A DNA stretch of 64,000 nucleotides. Source: Limnohabitans sp. INBF002 (GTDB taxonomy: Bacteria > Pseudomonadota > Gammaproteobacteria > Burkholderiales > Burkholderiaceae_C). Numbering within the stretch: position 1 is the first letter of the stretch; each line of letters opens with the position of its first letter. Shown here piece by piece: positions 1 through 9,313 of the stretch. Position numbers and translations under genes: made by a program. The stretch is taken from assembly GCF_027924905.1 (NCBI RefSeq), contig NZ_AP027055.1, forward strand, positions 2,232,001-2,296,000, given 5' to 3'. The notes beneath the pieces are model-generated. The model saw only the letters and a program-made list of their open reading frames with translations. It made no database searches and was not told the origin of the DNA.

Positions 1-481
1 CCAATTCCATGGAGCCATAGAGCTTGACCAAATCGACGTGCACGCCTTTGGTGGCGAAGAAGTCACGCGCAATAGTGGTGTACTTGGTCGCCACTTTCAA
101 GCGTGCGCCTTGTTTGACCATCGCGGCGTAATCGAAGTCAGAACGCACGGCTACGCTCATGCGGCATTTGGCGATTTGCAAATCGAGCGGTTGGTACAGG
201 CCCGTGGTGGCCACGCCACCCGCCACACCACCGCTGTGTTCGATCAACGTGTCAAGACCCGTCACACCCAAATCAGCACCGCCGTATTGCACATACGTGG
301 GCACATCAGACGCACGCACCAGCACCACGCGCACGTTGGCGTGGTTGGTGGGCAAGATGAGCTTGCGAGATTTTTCTGGGTCTTCGAGCACCTCAATGCC
401 TGCGGCTTTGAGCAGCGGCATGGTTTCGTCAAAGATGCGGCCTTTGGAGAGAGCGAGTGTGAGCATTTCTTTTACTTTCAT
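1..481 (-). CDS. hisG: ATP phosphoribosyltransferase HisG (partial)
   Basis: First enzyme of histidine synthesis, joining ATP and PRPP. The window edge removes the C-terminus, leaving 160 residues; short-form HisG is usually about 210-220. The N-terminus ([15 protein letters not shown]) and the segment [17 protein letters not shown] (about residues 59-75) are typical of the catalytic core, and [17 protein letters not shown] (about 126-142) belongs to the second lobe. No regulatory C-terminal domain can be judged; a short form would need a separate HisZ subunit (family knowledge). It lies downstream of murA on the same strand, separated by an 85-bp repeat-like spacer. Start is the ATG at 481; a second in-frame ATG lies five codons later. 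Confidence 0.93.
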   Translation of the reverse strand, partial: MKVKEMLTLALSKGRIFDETMPLLKAAGIEVLEDPEKSRKLILPTNHANVRVVLVRASDVPTYVQYGGADLGVTGLDTLIEHSGGVAGGVATTGLYQPLDLQIAKCRMSVAVRSDFDYAAMVKQGARLKVATKYTTIARDFFATKGVHVDLVKLYGSMEL

Positions 482-566
482 GGCGTGAGCGCCGCCGGGC
501 CGCCCCAAGGCGCGAGGGCCCCCTCGGGGGGCAGCGAAGTACACGAAGTGACGAGCGTGGGGGCCA
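482..566. repeat. GC-rich mosaic repeat between murA and hisG
   Basis: An 85-bp spacer with GC-rich palindromic blocks, including GGCCCCCTCGGGGGGC near 518-533, and a duplicated CGAAGT/CGAAGTG stretch around 535-550. It ends in a GAGCGTGGGGGC block. From memory this arrangement (GGGCCGCCCCAAGG followed by the C/G-run palindrome and GAGCGTGGGGG) is a frequent intergenic repeat in Comamonadaceae. There is no T-tract, so it is not an ordinary intrinsic terminator, but it could pause or process the murA-hisG transcript. Confidence 0.55.
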
Positions 567-1844
567 TTACTTGACTCTTTCGATATCTGCACCGATAGCG
601 CGCAGCTTGGCTTCCATCTTGTCGTAGCCACGGTCCAAGTGGTAGATGCGGTCCACCAAGGTTTCGCCATCGGCTACCAAGCCGGCAATCACCAGCGAGG
701 CAGAAGCGCGCAAGTCAGTAGCCATCACTGTTGCACCCGAGAGCTTTTGCACGCCTTCAAGCACGGCCACTTTGCCGTCGATTTGGATGTGTGCACCCAA
801 GCGCACCAACTCGTTGACATGCATGAAGCGGTTTTCAAAAATCGTTTCGGTCACCTTCGAGGCACCCTTGGCAATCGCGTTCAACACCATGAACTGCGCT
901 TGCATGTCGGTGGGGAAGCCTGGGTATTCGGTGGTGCGGAAGTTTTGCGCCTTGAGGTGTTCATACGCGGGCGCTGTGCCTTGGATGCGAATGCCGTCTT
1001 CGTTGGCAGTGACGATTGCACCAGCATCGCGCAGCTTGTCGATGACCGCGTCCAAATGGTCGGCACGGGCGTGGCGCAAAAACACGTCGCCGCCGGTCGC
1101 AGCCACTGCGCACAAAAACGTGCCGGCTTCAATGCGGTCGGCCACCACTTTATGGGTGCAGCCGTGCAAGCGCTCCACACCTTGGATGTGAATACGGCTG
1201 GTGCCGTGGCCTTCAATCTTCGCGCCCATGGCAATGAGCATTTCAGCCAAGTCTGGAATTTCTGGCTCTTGCGCAGCGTTTTCTAAAACGGTTTCGCCGT
1301 CGGCCAAAGCCGCAGCCATCAGGAAGTTTTCTGTGCCCGTGACCGTCACCATGTCGGTGGCAATGCGCGCGCCTTTGAGGCGTGTGCGACCACCACCCAA
1401 CTTCGCCACCATGTAGCCGTGCTCCACCTCAATTTCAGCACCCATGGCTTGCAAGCCTTTCAAGTGCTGATCCACAGGGCGTGAGCCAATGGCGCAACCG
1501 CCGGGCAACGACACCTTGGCGTGACCAAAGCGGGCCAACAAGGGGCCCAGCGCCAGCACCGAAGCGCGCATGGTTTTCACCAGCTCGTAAGGGGCTTCGG
1601 GGTTGTTCAAACCACCCGCATCCAAACTCACGGTGCCGTCATCGGCGCGCTCGGCGGTGACACCCATGTTGCGGATGAGCTTGAGCATGGTGGCCACGTC
1701 TTGCAACTGCGGCACGTTGTGCAACGTGACAGGTTGGTCGGTCAACAAGGCCGCGCACAGCTCGGGCAGGGCCGCGTTTTTGGCGCCAGAAATCAGCACC
1801 TCGCCATTGAGGGTGCGGCCGCCGCGAACGAGTAATTTATCCAT
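567..1844 (-). CDS. murA: UDP-N-acetylglucosamine 1-carboxyvinyltransferase MurA
   Basis: First committed cytoplasmic step of peptidoglycan synthesis: transfer of enolpyruvate from PEP to UDP-GlcNAc. At 425 residues it has the usual family length. The N-terminal [13 protein letters not shown] places the substrate-binding Lys-Asn pair at about 22-23. The catalytic loop [16 protein letters not shown] carries Cys117, the residue attacked by fosfomycin (family knowledge). It follows the bolA-like gene by 8 bp on the same strand, so the mla-exporter-bolA-murA-hisG stretch reads as one long envelope-related transcription unit, a common Burkholderiales order. Confidence 0.98.
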   Translation of the reverse strand: MDKLLVRGGRTLNGEVLISGAKNAALPELCAALLTDQPVTLHNVPQLQDVATMLKLIRNMGVTAERADDGTVSLDAGGLNNPEAPYELVKTMRASVLALGPLLARFGHAKVSLPGGCAIGSRPVDQHLKGLQAMGAEIEVEHGYMVAKLGGGRTRLKGARIATDMVTVTGTENFLMAAALADGETVLENAAQEPEIPDLAEMLIAMGAKIEGHGTSRIHIQGVERLHGCTHKVVADRIEAGTFLCAVAATGGDVFLRHARADHLDAVIDKLRDAGAIVTANEDGIRIQGTAPAYEHLKAQNFRTTEYPGFPTDMQAQFMVLNAIAKGASKVTETIFENRFMHVNELVRLGAHIQIDGKVAVLEGVQKLSGATVMATDLRASASLVIAGLVADGETLVDRIYHLDRGYDKMEAKLRAIGADIERVK

Positions 1845-1852
1845 AGGGTTTC

Positions 1853-2098
1853 TTAAGCTTTAGAAGCAGCTTGCCACTCGGCAGGCGTGTAGGTTTTCAT
1901 GGACAAAGCGTGTACTTCGTCGGTTTTGATTTTTTCGCCCAAGGTGGCGTACACCTTCTGGTGGCGTTGGATGAGGCGTTTGCCTTCAAACTCGGCGGAC
2001 ACCAAAGTGGCATACCAATGACGGCCATCGCCCTCGACGTGCAAATGCTCGCAGGGCAGGCCTGCGGCGATGATGGTTTGTAGTTCTTCTGCTGTCAT
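1853..2098 (-). CDS. BolA/IbaG family protein
   Basis: Small 81-residue BolA-fold protein. The segment [20 protein letters not shown] followed by [15 protein letters not shown] and the [16 protein letters not shown] tail are typical of the IbaG/YrbA branch, which partners monothiol glutaredoxins in Fe-S handling (family knowledge). The conserved invariant His is in [10 protein letters not shown]. It sits 8 bp upstream of murA, as ibaG does in many proteobacteria, and 10 bp downstream of the ABC-2 permease. No signal peptide; cytoplasmic. Confidence 0.9.
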   Translation of the reverse strand: MTAEELQTIIAAGLPCEHLHVEGDGRHWYATLVSAEFEGKRLIQRHQKVYATLGEKIKTDEVHALSMKTYTPAEWQAASKA

Positions 2099-2108
2099 TT
2101 AAAAACCT

Positions 2109-2891
2109 TCATCCTCGAATCTTGTAACCCGTGCGCAGCAAGTGCAGCGCGATGGCTGACACCGCGGTTAAACACACGCCCACCACGCCCAAGCTCAGCC
2201 AAGGCGACACATCGCTCTGGCCAAAGAAACCAAAACGGAAACCGTCAATCATGTAGAAGAACGGGTTGAGGTGGCTCACGCTTTGCCAAAAGCTCGGCAG
2301 CGAGTGGATGGAGTAAAACACGCCGCTCAAAAACGTCATCGGCATGATGATGAAGTTTTGAAAAGCAGCCATCTGGTCAAACTTATCCGCCCACAAACCG
2401 GCAATCAAACCCAGCGAGCCGAGCATGAGCGCGCCCAACACAGCGAAGGTGATGACCCACAAAGGCTGCGTGGGCATGAGCGAGAAATTAAGCACCGACG
2501 ACTGCCACACAAACAGCACGCCCGCCAGCAGCACGCCCGCACCCACCAACAAGCCCCGCACCATGGCTGACAGCGCATAGGCAAAGAACCAGCTCCAGTG
2601 CGACAGCGGGGTGAGCAACAAGAACACCAAATTACCCATGATCTTGCTTTGCACCATGGACGAGGAACTGTTGGCAAACGCGTTTTGCAACACGCTCATC
2701 ATCACGAGGCCTGGAATCAAAAACGCGGTGTAGCTCACGCCGTCGTACACCTGCACATGCGCTTCCAGCACGTGACCAAAAATCATCAGGTACATCACCG
2801 CGGTGAGCACAGGCGCCGCCACCGTTTGGAAACTGACCTTCCAAAAACGCAGCACCTCTTTGTAAAACAGCATGGTCCAGCCGGTCATCAT
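2109..2891 (-). CDS. ABC-2 type transporter permease
   Basis: Integral inner-membrane permease of 260 residues with about six hydrophobic segments, typical of the ABC-2 (YadH/NodJ-like) family. It ends in LHLLRTGYKIRG, a usual C-terminus for this family. Its start overlaps the stop of the ATPase gene by 4 bp (ATGA type), so the two are translationally coupled and form one exporter. The substrate cannot be read from sequence; YadGH-like systems next to mla and murA are suspected to export an envelope lipid or polysaccharide, but that is inference. Confidence 0.9.
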   Translation of the reverse strand: MMTGWTMLFYKEVLRFWKVSFQTVAAPVLTAVMYLMIFGHVLEAHVQVYDGVSYTAFLIPGLVMMSVLQNAFANSSSSMVQSKIMGNLVFLLLTPLSHWSWFFAYALSAMVRGLLVGAGVLLAGVLFVWQSSVLNFSLMPTQPLWVITFAVLGALMLGSLGLIAGLWADKFDQMAAFQNFIIMPMTFLSGVFYSIHSLPSFWQSVSHLNPFFYMIDGFRFGFFGQSDVSPWLSLGVVGVCLTAVSAIALHLLRTGYKIRG

Positions 2892-3805
2892 GCGTTCACC
2901 TCTTCGCTTTTGTGCATCACATCAAGAAAAACGTCTTCCAAATCGGCTTTGCGAATTTCTACGTCTTGCGCATGCAAACCTGCTTCGCGCACGGCTGCAA
3001 GGTAGCGTTCAATCTCCAACGCGTCGTTGGCAGGGAACTGCACGATGCGGCCTGTCACTCGCGCTTTAGCGGCGAGTGCCGGTGGTAACTCGGTGTCGAG
3101 CTTGAAGCGCAGCACATTGCTCGATGCGGCTTTGAGCAACTCGGTGGTGCTATCGAGCGCCACCACTTTGCCGTTTTTCAACATAGCAATGCGGCTGCAC
3201 AAAGCTTCGGCTTCTTCGAGGTAATGCGTGGTCAGCAACACGGTGCTGCCCTCTCGATTGAGCTTGGCGATGAACTGCCACAAGGTTTGGCGCAGCTCTA
3301 CGTCCACACCTGCGGTGGGCTCGTCGAGCACGATGACAGGCGGCCTGTGCACCAAAGCTTGCGCCACCAACATGCGGCGTTTCATGCCGCCTGAGAGTTG
3401 GCGCATGTTGTGGTGGGCTTTATCGGTGAGGCCGAGGCTGTGCAACAGCTCGTCAATCCAGTCATCGTTGTGCTTGACGCCAAAGTAGCCCGATTGAAAC
3501 TTCAAAGCTTCGCGCACATTGAAGAACGGGTCAAACACCAGCTCCTGCGGCACCACGCCCAACATGCGGCGGGCTTGGGCGGATTGGGTGGCCACATTGA
3601 CGCCGTGCACGAGCACCGAGCCAGACGTGGCTTTGGCCAAACCGGCCAAGATGCTGATGAGGGTGGTTTTGCCCGCACCGTTGGGGCCCAAGAGTCCGAA
3701 GAACTCGCCTTTTTGGACATCAAAACGCACGCCATCGAGCGCCTGAAACGGGCCTCGGGCGGTTTGGAAGGTTTTGGAAACGGATTGAAAAGAAATAGCG
3801 GGCAT
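2888..3805 (-). CDS. ABC transporter ATP-binding protein (YadG/CcmA-like)
   Basis: Cytoplasmic nucleotide-binding subunit, 305 residues. Walker A GPNGAGKTT lies at about 40-48, signature LSGGMKRR at 137-144, Walker B VIVLDEPTAG at 157-166, and the H-loop in LLTTHYLEEAEAL. The C-terminal 80 residues form the extra regulatory domain usual for ABC-2 ATPases. It is coupled by a 4-bp overlap to the permease gene. A 74-bp gap separates it from the mlaB stop, so it may be cotranscribed with the mla operon. Confidence 0.95.
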   Translation of the reverse strand: MPAISFQSVSKTFQTARGPFQALDGVRFDVQKGEFFGLLGPNGAGKTTLISILAGLAKATSGSVLVHGVNVATQSAQARRMLGVVPQELVFDPFFNVREALKFQSGYFGVKHNDDWIDELLHSLGLTDKAHHNMRQLSGGMKRRMLVAQALVHRPPVIVLDEPTAGVDVELRQTLWQFIAKLNREGSTVLLTTHYLEEAEALCSRIAMLKNGKVVALDSTTELLKAASSNVLRFKLDTELPPALAAKARVTGRIVQFPANDALEIERYLAAVREAGLHAQDVEIRKADLEDVFLDVMHKSEEVNA

Positions 3806-3879
3806 GAGTAGCCTTTGATTTTAAGGCTTTACCAATGCCCTGACTTGGCGGCACCCACTTAGGGCACCTAAAACCCGTT

Positions 3880-4167
3880 TTAGTGGAGCAAGGCGCTCAG
3901 GCCATAGACTTTGGCCAAGGCTTGGGCACGCTCGGGCAGGCCCGTGACGCGCAACTGCGCACCTTTGTCCAACACCGCACGGCGACAGGCCAAGATCACG
4001 GCCAAAGCCGAAGAATCAAACTGAGTCAACGCAGAGGCATCCAAAACCGCTTCGCCGCCTTCGGCCAGCTGTGCGGTCAAAGACGCCACCAAGCCATCAG
4101 CCACGGCTTGAGCTTGAGCCTGCATCAACACGGCAGGCAAGGCAATGGCGGCGGTCAAGGTGTTCAT
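3880..4167 (-). CDS. mlaB: STAS-domain protein MlaB
   Basis: Small cytoplasmic STAS-domain subunit (95 residues) of the MlaFEDB phospholipid transporter, which binds and stabilises the MlaF ATPase (family knowledge). The STAS pattern VLDASALTQFDSSALAVILA (about 41-60) with a Ser in the conserved loop is visible. Only 3 bp separate it from mlaC. The identification rests as much on being last in an mlaFEDACB operon as on its short sequence. Confidence 0.88.
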   Translation of the reverse strand: MNTLTAAIALPAVLMQAQAQAVADGLVASLTAQLAEGGEAVLDASALTQFDSSALAVILACRRAVLDKGAQLRVTGLPERAQALAKVYGLSALLH

Positions 4168-4170
4168 GGT

Positions 4171-4812
4171 TTATTTGGATGCGCGAGCGTTGGTTTTGTT
4201 GCGGTCGCTCAAGCTGGCGATCAAGCCATCCACGCCTTTGGCGTTGATTTCTTGCGCAAACTGAGTTTTGTAGTTTTCAACCAGCCATATGCCCATGACA
4301 TTCATGTTGTAAACCTTCCAAGCGCCATCCGCAGACTTCTCGACACGGTAGTCCAGTTGAATGGGATCACCTTTGCCACGCACTTCGGTACGAACCAACA
4401 CCTCTTTGTCATCGGCAGCCGCACGCAATGGCTTCACCACAATGGTTTGGTCGTTGACTTGACCCAAAGCGCCTGCGTAGGTGCGCACCAACAAGGTTTT
4501 GAATTCTTCTTGCAAACGCTTTTGCTGCTCTGGCGTGGCTTGGCGCCAGCCTGGGCCGACAGCAGACGCCGTCATGCGCAAGAAGTTGACATTGGGCATG
4601 ACACGTTGGTCAACCAAAAGACCAATTTTGTTCACATCCCCGCTGTGAATGGATTTGTCCGCCTTGATGGCGTCCAAGATATCGCCTGAAACGCGTTTGA
4701 CAAACACATCCGCAGGCTCTTCCGCGGCATACACGGCATGGACCATCCCCAGCGCGCAAGCCGCACCCAAGACCCATGCAGACAATGTGCGGCGTGACAA
4801 AAAGCGGTTCAT
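4171..4812 (-). CDS. mlaC: Phospholipid-binding protein MlaC
   Basis: Periplasmic carrier that moves phospholipids between MlaA at the outer membrane and MlaFEDB at the inner membrane. The 213-residue product starts MNRFLSRRTLSAW with a signal peptide ending near VYAAE. The core RMTASAVGPGWRQATPEQQ and IQLDYRVEKSADGAWKVYN match the Tol_Tol_Ttg2/MlaC family. I chose the ATG at 4812 because GGAG lies nine bases before it; a TTG five codons upstream is the only alternative. It lies between mlaA and mlaB in the operon. Confidence 0.94.
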   Translation of the reverse strand: MNRFLSRRTLSAWVLGAACALGMVHAVYAAEEPADVFVKRVSGDILDAIKADKSIHSGDVNKIGLLVDQRVMPNVNFLRMTASAVGPGWRQATPEQQKRLQEEFKTLLVRTYAGALGQVNDQTIVVKPLRAAADDKEVLVRTEVRGKGDPIQLDYRVEKSADGAWKVYNMNVMGIWLVENYKTQFAQEINAKGVDGLIASLSDRNKTNARASK

Positions 4813-4859
4813 GGTTTCAAGCTCCAAAGGATTCTGTTTATTTTTAACGTCAAAACGTC

Positions 4860-5618
4860 TTACTTCGTTGACGGAGTGGCAGGCTCAGCGCTCGGGTCAG
4901 GCAGGTCTTCTTCATCCGGCGGATTCCCGTCGTAGACCTGGTTGCGACGGTATTGCAAGTAGGAGTCACGCGTGAAGCTGTATTTATCAATAGCAGCACC
5001 CGACAACAAATCCGTGGTTTGCAACAAGCTCGCCCGTTTGTCCACCGTACGCGCCACAACAGCCACATTGCGTTCTGCGACCACATCATGGTGGGTCACA
5101 AAATCAGTCGCAAACTCCAACGGCAAAGTGGAGGTATCCCGCACTGTCGAGGGGCCGAATACAGGCAACACCACGTAGGGCCCGCTCGGTACGCCCCAAT
5201 AGCCCAGCGTTTGACCGAAGTCTTCAGGATGGCGCTCTAAACCAATTTCTGTTGCCACGTCAAAAATGCCATAAATACCCACCACGGTATTCACCACCAC
5301 GCGCATCAACGACTCAGCGGTGTTGCGGCCTTTGAGTTGCAAACCGTTGTTGGCGGTAGACCAAACATCAGACAAGTTGCGAAAGAAATTGCTCACACCT
5401 GTTTGCACGGGTTGTGGCGTGTAGTCGCGGTAACCTGTGGCTGCCGGCTTGAGCACGTTATCGTCCAAGGCGTCGTTGAAGACGGACACTTTGCGGTTGA
5501 ATGGCTCCAACGGATCTTTGGGGTTCGCATTAGGATCTGTGGCGCAGCCAGCGCTCAGCGCGGTCAGCACCACCAACGCTGCATACACACCCCAACGTTG
5601 AAGCATCACACCTATCAT
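4860..5618 (-). CDS. mlaA: Outer-membrane lipoprotein MlaA (VacJ)
   Basis: Outer-membrane lipoprotein that removes phospholipids from the outer leaflet. The signal peptide ends in a lipobox LSAGC with Cys25. The conserved NPKDPLEPFNRKVSVFND block and the DFGQTLGYWGVPSGPYVVLP segment are diagnostic of VacJ/MlaA. It is 252 residues, with a Pro/Asp/Glu-rich tail after the domain. In enterobacteria mlaA lies apart from mlaFEDCB; here it is inside the operon between mlaD and mlaC, as usual in Burkholderiales. Its start overlaps the mlaD stop by 4 bp. Confidence 0.95.
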   Translation of the reverse strand: MIGVMLQRWGVYAALVVLTALSAGCATDPNANPKDPLEPFNRKVSVFNDALDDNVLKPAATGYRDYTPQPVQTGVSNFFRNLSDVWSTANNGLQLKGRNTAESLMRVVVNTVVGIYGIFDVATEIGLERHPEDFGQTLGYWGVPSGPYVVLPVFGPSTVRDTSTLPLEFATDFVTHHDVVAERNVAVVARTVDKRASLLQTTDLLSGAAIDKYSFTRDSYLQYRRNQVYDGNPPDEEDLPDPSAEPATPSTK

Positions 5619-6094
5619 TTGCCACCCTTTTCAGGCGCTGGCTCAGCAGCCTTGTTGTACAAAAATTGGCTGATCAAGTTCTCCAACACCACGGCAGATT
5701 GCGTGGCTTGGATGCGGTCGCCATTGGCCAAGTTGTCAGCCTCAGAACCAGCTTCGATGCCAATGTATTGCTCGCCCAGCAAACCACTGGTGAGAATTTT
5801 CAATGAGCTGTCTTTGGGGAACTGGTAACGGCTCTCGATGTTCATCGTGACCGTGGCTTGAAAGGTTTTGTCGTCAAACGTGACGTTTTCCACACGGCCC
5901 ACCACCACGCCTGCGCTCTTGACGGCCGCTTGGCGCTTCAAACCACCAATGTTGTCAAAGCGGCCACTCACGGTGTAGCTGGACTGGAAATTCAAGGTCA
6001 ACAAATTGGCTGATTTCAAAGCCAAAAACAAAATCGCTGCTGCGCCCAAGAGCACAAACAAACCCACCCACACATCATTTTTGGAGCGTTGCAT
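5615..6094 (-). CDS. mlaD: MCE-domain protein MlaD
   Basis: Inner-membrane-anchored substrate-binding subunit of MlaFEDB, forming the periplasmic hexameric MCE ring (family knowledge). It has 159 residues, an N-terminal transmembrane helix at about 8-27 (VWVGLFVLLGAAAILFLALK), and an MCE domain marked by VSGRFDNIGGLKRQAAVKSA and GLLGEQYIGIEAG. It sits 15 bp after mlaE and overlaps mlaA by 4 bp. Confidence 0.96.
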   Translation of the reverse strand: MQRSKNDVWVGLFVLLGAAAILFLALKSANLLTLNFQSSYTVSGRFDNIGGLKRQAAVKSAGVVVGRVENVTFDDKTFQATVTMNIESRYQFPKDSSLKILTSGLLGEQYIGIEAGSEADNLANGDRIQATQSAVVLENLISQFLYNKAAEPAPEKGGK

Positions 6095-6109
6095 AGCTTC
6101 CTCGATTCA

Positions 6110-6886
6110 TCAAATACTGAACATCATGGCGGTGAGGATGAAGTCCAACCCCAACACCGCCAACGAAGCGACCACCACCGTCTTGGTGGTGGCGCGCGAA
6201 ACACCTTCGGGTGTGGGTTGAGCTTCATAGCCTTGCAGCAGCGCCACAAACGTGACGGTCACACCGAACACGATGCTTTTGACCACGCCATTGCCCACGT
6301 CTTTCCACACATCGACGCCGCCTTGCATCTGGCTCCAGAACGAGCCGGCATCGACGCCAATCATCAACACGCCCACCATCCAGCCGCCCAAAATGCCCAC
6401 GGCGCTGAACACCGCTGACAGCAAAGGCAAAGCGATGATGCCGCCCCAAAAACGTGGGCCCAAGATGCGGCGCACGGGGTCGACCGCCATCATGTCCATG
6501 GCGCTGAGTTGCTCGCCCGCTTTCATCAAACCAATTTCAGCGGTGAGCGATGTACCGGCACGGCCTGCAAACAACAAGGCACTGACCACGGGACCAAGTT
6601 CACGCACCAAGCTCAAGGCCACCAACAAGCCCAGCGCTTCGGCAGAGCCATAGCGCTGCAAGGTGTAGTAGCCCTGCAAGCTGAGCACAAAGCCCACAAA
6701 CAAACCCGACACCGCAATGATGGCCAACGAGTAGTTGCCCAAAAAATGCACTTGGTCGCGCACCAAACCAAAGCGGCGCATGTTGTGGCCAAACTCGGTG
6801 ATGAGACGCACAAACAAACGTGCGCCTAGCCCTAAGCCAGCCAAGTAGCTGCGCACAGCAAAGCCTAAATTGGCGATGAATTTCAT
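6110..6886 (-). CDS. mlaE: Phospholipid transporter permease MlaE
   Basis: Inner-membrane permease of the Mla system, 258 residues with about five to six membrane segments. LVRELGPVVSALLFAGRAGT and the EIGLMKAGEQLSAMDMMAVD stretch are the conserved MlaE (DUF140) core. It overlaps the end of mlaF by 4 bp, consistent with coupled translation of the ATPase and permease. Confidence 0.96.
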   Translation of the reverse strand: MKFIANLGFAVRSYLAGLGLGARLFVRLITEFGHNMRRFGLVRDQVHFLGNYSLAIIAVSGLFVGFVLSLQGYYTLQRYGSAEALGLLVALSLVRELGPVVSALLFAGRAGTSLTAEIGLMKAGEQLSAMDMMAVDPVRRILGPRFWGGIIALPLLSAVFSAVGILGGWMVGVLMIGVDAGSFWSQMQGGVDVWKDVGNGVVKSIVFGVTVTFVALLQGYEAQPTPEGVSRATTKTVVVASLAVLGLDFILTAMMFSI

Positions 6887-7716
6887 GCCTCGCCCTCCAC
6901 GCCAAAGTCTTGCGCCACGCTGGGGCCTGGGTAATGGAAACGCACAGGACCATCTGGTGCGGCGGTGACAAACTGCTTCACCAACGGGTCGGTGCTGTGA
7001 CGCACTTCATCAGGTGTGCCTTGTGCAGCAATCTTGCCGTTGGCCAACACGATCACTTGATCGGCGATGTGAAAGGTCTCATCCAAATCATGCGACACGA
7101 TCACGCTGGTCAAGCCCAAGGTGTCGTTGAGCTGGCGAATCAAGCGAGCAGCGGTGCCGAGAGAAATAGGGTCTAGACCTGCAAAGGGCTCGTCGTACAT
7201 GATGAGTTCTGGGTCGAGTGCCATGGCACGCGCCAAGGCCACGCGACGGGCCATGCCGCCCGAAATTTCGCTGGGCATCAAATCGCGCGCGCCACGCAGG
7301 CCCACGGCTTCGAGCTTCATCAACACGATATCGCGAATCATGGATTCGCTCAAGTCGGTGTGCTCGCGCAGCGGGAAAGCCACGTTGTCAAACACGCTCA
7401 AGTCGGTGAACAAAGCGCCAAACTGAAACAGCATGCCCATGCGGCGACGCACGGCGTACAGACCAGCGGGGTCTAGCGCGCCAACTTCTTGGCCATCAAA
7501 CGTGAGGCTGCCAGACTGAGCGCGGTATTGGCCGCCAATCAAACGCAGCACCGTGGTCTTGCCGCCACCCGAAGCGCCCATCAGCGCCGTCACCTTGCCG
7601 CGCGGTATGGTGAGCGAAATGCCATCCAAAATGAGGCGTTCGCCATAGCCAAAGCGAATGTCGCGCAGCTCGACCAGCGCATCAGGGTTTGTGTTTAAGG
7701 GGGAAGTGTTATTCAT
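6883..7716 (-). CDS. mlaF: Phospholipid transporter ATP-binding protein MlaF
   Basis: ATPase of the Mla system, 277 residues. Walker A GASGGGKTT is at about 47-55, the signature ISGGMARRVALARA at 151-164, Walker B LIMYDEPFAGLDP at 171-183, and the switch His in IVSHDLDET. The order mlaFEDACB is complete in this window. Only 86 bp separate its start from the gltD stop, and that gap is mostly occupied by a terminator hairpin, so its promoter must be within or upstream of that hairpin. Confidence 0.96.
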   Translation of the reverse strand: MNNTSPLNTNPDALVELRDIRFGYGERLILDGISLTIPRGKVTALMGASGGGKTTVLRLIGGQYRAQSGSLTFDGQEVGALDPAGLYAVRRRMGMLFQFGALFTDLSVFDNVAFPLREHTDLSESMIRDIVLMKLEAVGLRGARDLMPSEISGGMARRVALARAMALDPELIMYDEPFAGLDPISLGTAARLIRQLNDTLGLTSVIVSHDLDETFHIADQVIVLANGKIAAQGTPDEVRHSTDPLVKQFVTAAPDGPVRFHYPGPSVAQDFGVEGEA

Positions 7717-7719
7717 AAA

Positions 7720-7760
7720 AACAAAAGCTGGCCTATTGATAAAAACAGGCCAACTTTTGC
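7720..7760 (-). terminator. Intrinsic terminator after gltD, in front of mlaF
   Basis: Inverted arms at 7722-7734 and 7747-7759 (CAAAAGCTGGCCT against AGGCCAACTTTTG) with a 12-nt loop. Read on the minus strand the stem is followed by a T-rich stretch. It ends gltBD transcripts but stops only a few bases before the mlaF start codon, so it also forms the mlaF leader. Confidence 0.75.
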
Positions 7761-7802
7761 TATTTTAGAACCAAGCCGTCACAAGCTTGTAAAAATGGTC
7801 AA

Positions 7803-9284
7803 TTAACGGGGCAAATCGCTCGCGCCCATCAAGAACTCATCCACCGAGCGTGCAGCCTGGCGGCCTTCGCGGATGGCCCAAACGACCAAAGATTGACCGC
7901 GACGGATATCGCCTGCGGCAAACACTTTGGGCACGTTAGTGGCGTAACCACCGGTGAATTCGGTCGTGGCCTTGGCATTGCCGCGTGCGTCTTTCTCAAC
8001 GCCGAAGCCTTCCAAAATGGTGGCCACAGGGTTCACGAAGCCCATCGCCAACAACACGAGGTCGGCTTTGATGATTTCTTCGGAGCCCGCAACCTCGACC
8101 ATCTTGCCGTCTTTCCATTCGACGCGAACGGTTTTGACGCCTGTGACTTTGCCGTTTTCGCCAACAAACTCTTTGGTCGAGATGGCGAATTCACGCTTGA
8201 GCAAACCTTTTTCGGCGCTCTCGTCGTGGCTAGAGCTGGTGCGCAGCTTCAGCGGCCAGTAAGGCCACACCAAAGGCTTGTTCTCGTGCTCGGGTGGCAT
8301 AGGCATCACCTCGAACTGAACCACGCCAGCAGCGCCGTGGCGTGTGCTGGTGCCCACGCAGTCAGAGCCGGTGTCGCCACCGCCGATGACCACCACATGC
8401 TTGCCGTCTGCACGCAATTGGTCTTTGACCTTGTCGCCGCCGTTGACCTTGTTTTGCTGGGGCAAGAACTCCATCGCAAAGTGAATGCCAGCCAAGTCGC
8501 GGCCAGGAGCGGGCAAATCACGTGACTGCTCAGAGCCGCCAGTCAACAACACAGCGTCGAAGTCTTTTTGGAGCTGAGCTGGTGTGATGGTTTCTTTGGC
8601 CCAGTTGGTGACCTTAGAGCCCTTGGGCAACTCGCCCACCATCACGTTGGTGCGAATGGTCACGCCTTCGGCTTCGAGCTGCTTAGCGCGGCGGTCGATG
8701 TGCGACTTCTCCATCTTGAAATCTGGAATGCCGTAACGCAACAAACCACCAATGCGGTCGTTCTTTTCGAACAAGGTCACGTCGTGACCGACGCGCGCCA
8801 ACTGCTGTGCAGCGGCCATGCCGGCAGGGCCTGAGCCCACGACAGCAACCTTCTTGCCAGTCTTGTGTTTGGCGGGCTTAGCCACCACCCAGCCTTCATT
8901 CCAAGCTTTGTCAATGATGGCGTGCTCGATAGACTTGATGCCCACCGCGTCGCCATTGACGTTCACCACGCAGGCTGCTTCGCAAGGCGCGGGGCAGATA
9001 CGGCCGGTGAACTCGGGGAAGTTGTTGGTGCTGTGCAGCACGTCAATCGCGTTTTTCCAATCGCCTTGGTACACCAAGTCGTTGAAGTCCGGAATGATGT
9101 TGTTGACTGGGCAGCCGTTGTTACAAAACGGTGTGCCGCAGTCCATGCAACGGGCAGCTTGTGCATTGGCTTGTTTGTCGTCCAAACCAATCACAAATTC
9201 GTCGTAGTTTTTCAAGCGCTCTTTGACGGGCTTGTAGCCCTCTTCGATGCGCTCAATTTCCATAAAGCCAGTGACTTTTCCCAT
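7803..9284 (-). CDS. gltD: Glutamate synthase (NADPH) small subunit GltD
   Basis: FAD/NAD(P)H subunit that passes electrons to GltB for glutamate synthesis. The 493 residues carry N-terminal Fe-S cysteines C46, C49, C54 and C58 ([14 protein letters not shown]) and a second group at C97, C101 and C105 ([10 protein letters not shown]). A first Rossmann motif [12 protein letters not shown] lies near 148-159, and a second, [13 protein letters not shown], near 300. It follows gltB by 29 bp on the same strand and is transcribed with it. Confidence 0.97.
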   Translation of the reverse strand: MGKVTGFMEIERIEEGYKPVKERLKNYDEFVIGLDDKQANAQAARCMDCGTPFCNNGCPVNNIIPDFNDLVYQGDWKNAIDVLHSTNNFPEFTGRICPAPCEAACVVNVNGDAVGIKSIEHAIIDKAWNEGWVVAKPAKHKTGKKVAVVGSGPAGMAAAQQLARVGHDVTLFEKNDRIGGLLRYGIPDFKMEKSHIDRRAKQLEAEGVTIRTNVMVGELPKGSKVTNWAKETITPAQLQKDFDAVLLTGGSEQSRDLPAPGRDLAGIHFAMEFLPQQNKVNGGDKVKDQLRADGKHVVVIGGGDTGSDCVGTSTRHGAAGVVQFEVMPMPPEHENKPLVWPYWPLKLRTSSSHDESAEKGLLKREFAISTKEFVGENGKVTGVKTVRVEWKDGKMVEVAGSEEIIKADLVLLAMGFVNPVATILEGFGVEKDARGNAKATTEFTGGYATNVPKVFAAGDIRRGQSLVVWAIREGRQAARSVDEFLMGASDLPR

Positions 9285-9313
9285 GATTCAAATCCTTATA
9301 CTGGTGCTGTGCA

